From: CBDTYW01 sp965364735
GTDB taxonomy: Bacteria > Actinomycetota > Nitriliruptoria > Nitriliruptorales > Nitriliruptoraceae
DNA: 9,755 nt
Assembly (NCBI GenBank): GCA_965364735.1
Contig: CBDTYW010000139.1
Location: 1-9,755, forward strand
Direction of reading: 5' to 3'
In this document: piece by piece, positions 6,959 to 9,755 of the stretch
How the letters are laid out: each line of letters begins with the position of its first letter
Numbering within the stretch: the stretch's first letter is position 1
The notes under the pieces: generated by a model
The model's database searches: none
What the model saw: only the letters and a program-made list of their open reading frames with translations
What the model was told of the DNA's origin: nothing
Made by a program: the position numbers and the translations under genes

Positions 6959-7022
6959 GTGAGCGAAGATCGTTCGGATCGCCAACCAGAAGGGCCGGGT
7001 CGGCAAGACCACCTCGGCGGCG
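6959..7022 (+). pseudogene. Remnant of the ParA start (P-loop region)
   Basis: The third plus frame at 6978-7022 reads IANQKGRVGKTTSAA, against FANQKGGVGKTTSAA at the start of the intact ParA (8060-8104). At base level 40 of 48 positions agree over 6978-7025. A GTG at 6959, preceded by AAGGGG (6951-6956 region), sits where the ParA GTG would be, but one extra base between the GTG and the P-loop puts them out of frame. The piece runs straight into a copy of the HerA-like gene's 3' end. It is too short and too broken to act as an ATPase. Confidence 0.72.
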
Positions 7023-7134
7023 TCGGCGCCTCGGTGGCTGAGGAAATCGGGGCGTCGGTGCTCAAGTCCATGGGCATCAGCAAGCGCACCGGCGCAAATT
7101 GCTGCGCGGCATCCTCGGCAACCTCCGCCGCTGA
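7016..7134 (+). pseudogene. Frameshifted copy of the HerA-like gene's 3' end
   Basis: These 119 nt align to 5264-5383 (120 nt) with 21 mismatches and one missing base. Translation gives GVGASVAEEIGASVLKSMGISKRTG, then, after the 1-nt loss near 7092, KLLRGILGNLRR and a TGA at 7132-7134. The intact protein has SVGASVAEDVGASVLKSVGINKRTGRKLLRGILGNFRR at its end. Most base differences are at third codon positions. No ATPase domain precedes it; instead it is joined to the ParA remnant. It lies in the position relative to the ATPase gene (convergent, 20 nt away) that a full HerA-like gene once had. Confidence 0.85.
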
Positions 7135-7141
7135 GCGACGC

Positions 7142-7159
7142 ACTGACAGACGTGTCAGT
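7142..7159. terminator. Perfect 7-bp hairpin overlapping the ATPase stop, probable bidirectional terminator
   Basis: ACTGACA (7142-7148) and TGTCAGT (7153-7159) pair exactly around a GACG loop. The hairpin lies 7 nt after the stop of the HerA tail copy and overlaps the stop of the minus-strand ATPase gene, the usual place for a shared terminator between convergent genes. It has no T-tract. The corresponding segment is deleted after the intact HerA-like gene. Confidence 0.5.
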
Positions 7160-7880
7160 CGGCGAGCAGGTGGCGGAGGTAGGCGTCCGGGTTGGCGGTG
7201 AAGTCGGCGAACAGGCGGAACGTCTCGGTCTCGGCGTACGGGACCGGGCGGATGCCGCGGTCGTCGAGTTCGAGGACCAGAGCGTCCGGGTAGGCCATGA
7301 GCAGCGGCGAGTGCGTCGCGACGACGAGCTGGCAGCCCTGCCCGACGAGCTCGTGCATCCGTCGCAGGAACGCGAGCGCGCCCTGTGGGGACAGCGCCGC
7401 CTCCGGCTCGTCGAGGACGTACAGCCCGTCCGGCCCGAACCGGTGGAGCGCCAGCGCGAGGAACGACTCGCCGTGCGACTGCTCGTGCAGGCCCCGGTCG
7501 CCGTAGCCCCGGCCGACGCCGAGCTCGGACACGCGCGATGCGACGTTGAAGAAGCTCTCCGCCCGCAGGAAGAAGTCGGTGCGCGGCCGCGTGGCGCCGC
7601 GGACGAGCGTCACCGCGTCGGCCAGCGTCGACGTCGCTGCGTGGGTGGTGAACCGGAAGTTGCGGCCGCCACCCTCGGCGTTGAGGCCCGCCGAGACGGC
7701 GATCGCCTCGACCAGGGTCGACTTGCCGCTGCCGTTGCCGCCGACGAGGAACGTCACCGACGGGTGCAGGTCGAGGCCGTCCTCGACGATGTCGGCGATC
7801 GCGCGAACGTCGTACGGGTGGTGGCGCGCCGCGTCGCCAGCCGGCGGCGCGATCCGCACCGACCGGATGAAGCCCGCCAT
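7155..7880 (-). CDS. AAA family ATPase (COG3910-type, ABC-like)
   Basis: This 241-residue cytoplasmic ATPase has the full set of ABC-type motifs: Walker A GGNGSGKST at 47-55, a signature-like LHEQSHGESF at 131-140, Walker B LYVLDEPEAAL at 153-163 (Glu158), and an H-loop ATHSP with His190. Strings such as GGGRNFRF (70-77), FFLRAESFFNVA (103-114) and RPVPYAETETFRL match my recollection of the COG3910 predicted-ATPase family, whose members are stand-alone proteins of this length with no established function. I chose the ATG at 7880 because GAGGG lies 4 nt upstream (7889-7885). In-frame alternatives at 7913 (ATG) and 7928 (GTG) lack a clear ribosome site. It is divergent from the parA-like gene, and a fragment of a second copy lies at 5382-5426. 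Confidence 0.9.
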   Translation of the reverse strand: MAGFIRSVRIAPPAGDAARHHPYDVRAIADIVEDGLDLHPSVTFLVGGNGSGKSTLVEAIAVSAGLNAEGGGRNFRFTTHAATSTLADAVTLVRGATRPRTDFFLRAESFFNVASRVSELGVGRGYGDRGLHEQSHGESFLALALHRFGPDGLYVLDEPEAALSPQGALAFLRRMHELVGQGCQLVVATHSPLLMAYPDALVLELDDRGIRPVPYAETETFRLFADFTANPDAYLRHLLAD

Positions 7881-8038
7881 GTCGCCCTCGTCCCGTCCGC
7901 GAGCGACGATCATGCCGCGTCGACGCACCTCGGGTCCGATGCAACGCGTTCCTGCGCACGGTTTGACCGGTCGGATGTCGTCAGCCCACGGACGCCGACC
8001 TACCCTCGGCTCACGACGGCCAGAAAGGGATCAACAGC
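7881..8038. promoter_or_regulatory. Divergent control region between the AAA ATPase and parA-like genes
   Basis: These 158 nt hold the ATPase ribosome site (7885-7889, minus strand), the perfect palindrome GACCGGTC (7965-7972, preceded by TT to read TTGACC), a TACCCT -10-like hexamer at 8001-8006, and the ribosome site GAAAGGGA (8023-8030), 8 nt before the GTG at 8039. The palindrome could be an operator for either gene, but an 8-bp palindrome in GC-rich DNA can arise by chance. Confidence 0.35.
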
Positions 8039-9256
8039 GTGACGGCAACGATCTACGCGTTCGCGAACCAGAAGGGTGGGGTCGGCAAGACGACCTCCGC
8101 CGCTTCGGTGGCCGCGGCAATGGCCGAGCTGGGGGAGCGGGTCCTGCTCGTCGACCTCGACCCGCAGGCGTGCCTCACGTTCTCGCTCGGGTTCGACCCG
8201 GACGTGACGGAGCCGTCGCTGCACGACGTCGTCGTGGGCCGCGTGTCGCTCAAGGACACGATCCTCACGACCGCTGAGGTCCACGTCGCCCCGTCGAACA
8301 TCGACCTCGCCGGTGCTGAGGTGACCCTGCTGTCGCGTACGGGGCGTGAGTACCTGCTCCGCGGTGAGCTCCACGACCTCCTCGAGGACTACGACCGGAT
8401 CGTGCTCGACTGCGCCCCGTCGCTGGGCGTGCTCACGATCAACGGCCTCACCGCCGCCGACGAGGTCATCATCCCCGTGCAGTGCGAGACCTTGTCGCAC
8501 CGCGGCGTCGCCCAGCTGCTCGAGACCGTCCACGACGTCCGCCGACTCACGAACCGCGGCCTCAAGGTTCGCGGGGTCATCGCGACGCTCTTCGACGGTC
8601 GGACCAACCATGCGAAGGAGGTCCTCCGCGACCTCATCGCGCGCTACGACCTTGATCTCATCGGGGCGCCCGTCCGCAAGTCGATTCGCTTCGCCGAGGC
8701 ACCGACCCAGGGCCAGACGATCATCGGCGCGGGTACGGACGTCCCCGGTGCGGCGTCGTACCGGATCATCGCCCGCGAGCTCTGCGGACACGAGATCCCC
8801 GACGAGCTGCTCGAGCAGGCCCGATGGTCCGAGCGCGCCCGTCGCGAGCTCCTCGGTCTGGAACCGGAGCCGGAGCCCGAGGTCGAGCCAGCCGTCGAGG
8901 CCGAGCCAGCCGTCGAGCCAGCCGACGAGGCCGAGCCAGCCGTCGAGCCAGCCGTCGAGGCCGAGGACGAGCTCGAGGCGGAGTCCGTGGTCGTCCTCCC
9001 TGAGCACACGGAGGCTGCTGCCGGTTCCGACGCGACGTCGGAGTCCGAGCCTTCAGAGCCCGACCAGGTCGGTGCAGCAGAACGCGCCGAGCAGCCCGTC
9101 TTCCCCGGGGAGACCGTCCCTGCAGCCATGGCGTCCATCGATCTCGTCCACGGGCAAGGAATGTTCAACCCGCCGCCGCCGGCCGCGCCCACCACGCCGG
9201 GTGATCGCGATGAGGGCTGGCGGCCGGTCCGCGTCGAAGGCGTGCACCGTGGCTGA
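8039..9256 (+). CDS. Orphan ParA/Soj-family ATPase with acidic repetitive C-terminal tail
   Basis: This 405-residue protein belongs to the ParA/MinD deviant-Walker family. KGGVGKTT at 12-19 carries the signature Lys12 and P-loop Lys17. VDLDPQ at 38-43 is the switch region, and VLDCAPSLG at 122-130 contains Asp124. VIIPVQCE and the ends of the fold follow, to about residue 265. ParA proteins hydrolyse ATP on DNA to position plasmids, chromosomes or large protein cargo. Residues beyond about 278 form a Glu/Pro/Ala-rich acidic tail (repeats EPAVEPAVEA) and a proline-rich end (NPPPPAAP). Ordinary ParA proteins end at about 250-290 residues, so the tail is an addition. No parB gene is in the window; the overlapping downstream gene encodes a small zinc-ribbon-like protein. 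The GTG start is set by GAAAGGGA at 8 nt. Confidence 0.94.
   Translation: MTATIYAFANQKGGVGKTTSAASVAAAMAELGERVLLVDLDPQACLTFSLGFDPDVTEPSLHDVVVGRVSLKDTILTTAEVHVAPSNIDLAGAEVTLLSRTGREYLLRGELHDLLEDYDRIVLDCAPSLGVLTINGLTAADEVIIPVQCETLSHRGVAQLLETVHDVRRLTNRGLKVRGVIATLFDGRTNHAKEVLRDLIARYDLDLIGAPVRKSIRFAEAPTQGQTIIGAGTDVPGAASYRIIARELCGHEIPDELLEQARWSERARRELLGLEPEPEPEVEPAVEAEPAVEPADEAEPAVEPAVEAEDELEAESVVVLPEHTEAAAGSDATSESEPSEPDQVGAAERAEQPVFPGETVPAAMASIDLVHGQGMFNPPPPAAPTTPGDRDEGWRPVRVEGVHRG
8885..8962 (+). repeat. Coding tandem repeat in the ParA tail (30-nt period)
   Basis: An 18-nt partial unit (8885-8902) is followed by two 30-nt units (8903-8932 and 8933-8962), each starting GAGCCAGCCGTCGAG and ending GAGGCC. 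The two full units differ at one base (GAC versus GTC). They encode EPAVEA, EPAVEPADEA and EPAVEPAVEA. Near-identity at the base level points to recent slippage or unequal exchange; copy number may vary between strains. Confidence 0.85.
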
Positions 9257-9602
9257 CGGCACCCCGCGCCCCAATCCGTCGTCGCGGTTCGACCGCGTCG
9301 TCGCGCCGGACCCGCGCAAGCCCCGCAACCGGGATTCGCTCGGCAAGGAGGCGATCTACTCGACCGCCCCGCAGGCCCCGGCCTCCACGCTCGGCCTCGT
9401 CATCTGCGAGCGCTGCGACATCGAGTCCGGCATCGGGCCCGTCGCCGCCGCGAAGCTCCTCTGGCCGCCGCCGGTCCTCTTCAACCCGATCACCCGCAAG
9501 TTCTGGGCCCACTGCCCGGCCTGCGAGCGTCGCTCGTGGCTCCGGATCCGGCAGGGGCAGGCCCTCCGCGCGCTCATCCACCGCGACGGCATGATGGGCT
9601 GA
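9249..9602 (+). CDS. Small four-cysteine, putative zinc-ribbon protein
   Basis: This 117-residue protein starts at a GTG that overlaps the end of the parA-like gene by 8 nt, implying translational coupling. The start is inferred from this overlap; the frame is open far upstream but there only shadows the parA-like gene. Residues 1-45 are basic, proline-rich and probably disordered. CERC at 53-56 and CPAC at 89-92 form two CxxC knuckles 32 residues apart, as in zinc ribbons. Between them are LLWPPPVLFNP and RKFWAH, and after them a basic helix (ERRSWLRIRQGQALRALIHRDG). I recognise no named family. Position and coupling suggest it works with the ParA-like protein, perhaps as a partner or DNA adaptor; that is inference. 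Confidence 0.8.
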   Translation: MADGTPRPNPSSRFDRVVAPDPRKPRNRDSLGKEAIYSTAPQAPASTLGLVICERCDIESGIGPVAAAKLLWPPPVLFNPITRKFWAHCPACERRSWLRIRQGQALRALIHRDGMMG

Positions 9603-9619
9603 CTCGTCTCGGTGACGAG
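9603..9619 (+). terminator. Short hairpin immediately after the zinc-ribbon gene
   Basis: CTCGTC (9603-9608) and GACGAG (9614-9619) form a 6-bp stem with a TCGGT loop directly after the stop codon at 9600-9602. No T-tract follows, so it is at best a weak terminator for the parA-like/zinc-ribbon operon. Confidence 0.3.
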
Positions 9620-9628
9620 CCGGGCGAC

Positions 9629-9755
9629 AGCCGGGTTCGGCGACAACTGCGTTGACGAGAGCCGGGTTCGACGACAACGCGGGGCGTGAGCCGGGTTCGA
9701 CGACAACGCGGGGCGGTTGTCGTGCAACCCGGTTGTGCGTGTGGATTGTCGTGTT
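9629..9755. repeat. Direct and inverted ~19-nt repeats, REP-like, running off the window
   Basis: Units of AGCCGGGTTCGACGACAAC occur at 9660-9678 and 9689-9707, each followed by GCGGGGCG. A slightly diverged unit with TTCGGCG lies at 9629-9647. An inverted unit, GTTGTCGTGCAACCCGGTT, follows at 9716-9734, so 9691-9732 can fold into a hairpin pairing at 15 of 17 positions around the 8-nt loop GCGGGGCG. TTGTCGTG at 9746-9753 looks like the start of another inverted unit cut by the window end. No gene is seen here. The array could be a palindromic intergenic repeat, a terminator, or a protein-binding site. Confidence 0.8.

Noticed and set aside
7152..8042. A 296-codon plus-strand frame across the AAA ATPase gene
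   Set aside because: The opposite strand carries a complete set of ABC-type motifs in order; this frame has none.
8000..9007. A 335-codon minus-strand frame with repeated GWLDGWLGL motifs opposite the parA-like gene
   Set aside because: The repeats are the antisense reading of the EPAVE coding repeat; ParA motifs on the plus strand decide the strand.
2645..9602. The FHA-HTH, HerA-like, AAA ATPase and ParA genes as one defence system
   Set aside because: The genes have separate promoters and mixed orientations, no nuclease or effector is present, and none matches a defence family I can name with confidence.
9629..9755. A CRISPR array
   Set aside because: The units are about 19 nt with 10-12 nt gaps that are themselves partly repeated, and one unit is inverted, which does not fit repeat-spacer structure.

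Overview
The window is high-GC DNA (44 of 60 bases G/C in a sampled coding line at 4621-4680). GTG starts, purine-rich ribosome sites and the gene families all fit an actinobacterium. I cannot place it to genus. No rRNA, tRNA, CRISPR array, transposase or integrase was seen.

Left part (1-3316). A 3'-truncated minus-strand gene, possibly a split-barrel (PPOX-like) protein, diverges from an acyl-CoA dehydrogenase gene. Next come a small membrane-anchored protein of unknown role and a compact regulator joining an FHA phosphothreonine-binding domain to a LuxR/NarL-type helix-turn-helix.

Middle (3317-7154). A 688-residue HerA/YjgR-type ATPase (DUF853) carries an extra beta-rich, possibly PH-like, domain before its tail. 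Downstream the DNA changes character. From about 5427 to 6958 lies a lower-GC segment (29 of 60 G/C at 6601-6660) with a minus-strand pair: a broken matrixin-like secreted protein and an intact lipoprotein. Broken pieces of the neighbouring genes flank it: a 45-nt piece of the AAA ATPase gene (5382-5426), a piece of the ParA start (6959-7022) and a frameshifted copy of the HerA-like gene's 3' end (7016-7134). Their order fits a partial tandem duplication of a [HerA tail - ATPase - ParA start] block whose first copy was gutted and now holds the foreign pair.

Right part (7155-9755). A COG3910-type AAA/ABC-like ATPase (minus strand) diverges from an orphan ParA/Soj-type ATPase with an acidic repetitive tail. 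The parA-like gene overlaps by 8 nt a 117-residue four-cysteine putative zinc-ribbon protein. The window ends in a family of roughly 19-nt direct and inverted repeats that can fold into a hairpin.

I see no complete defence, secretion or biosynthetic system. The most informative signals are the duplication scar, the catalytically gutted protease, the extra domain in the HerA-like protein, the FHA-HTH fusion, the ParA/zinc-ribbon pair and the terminal repeats.
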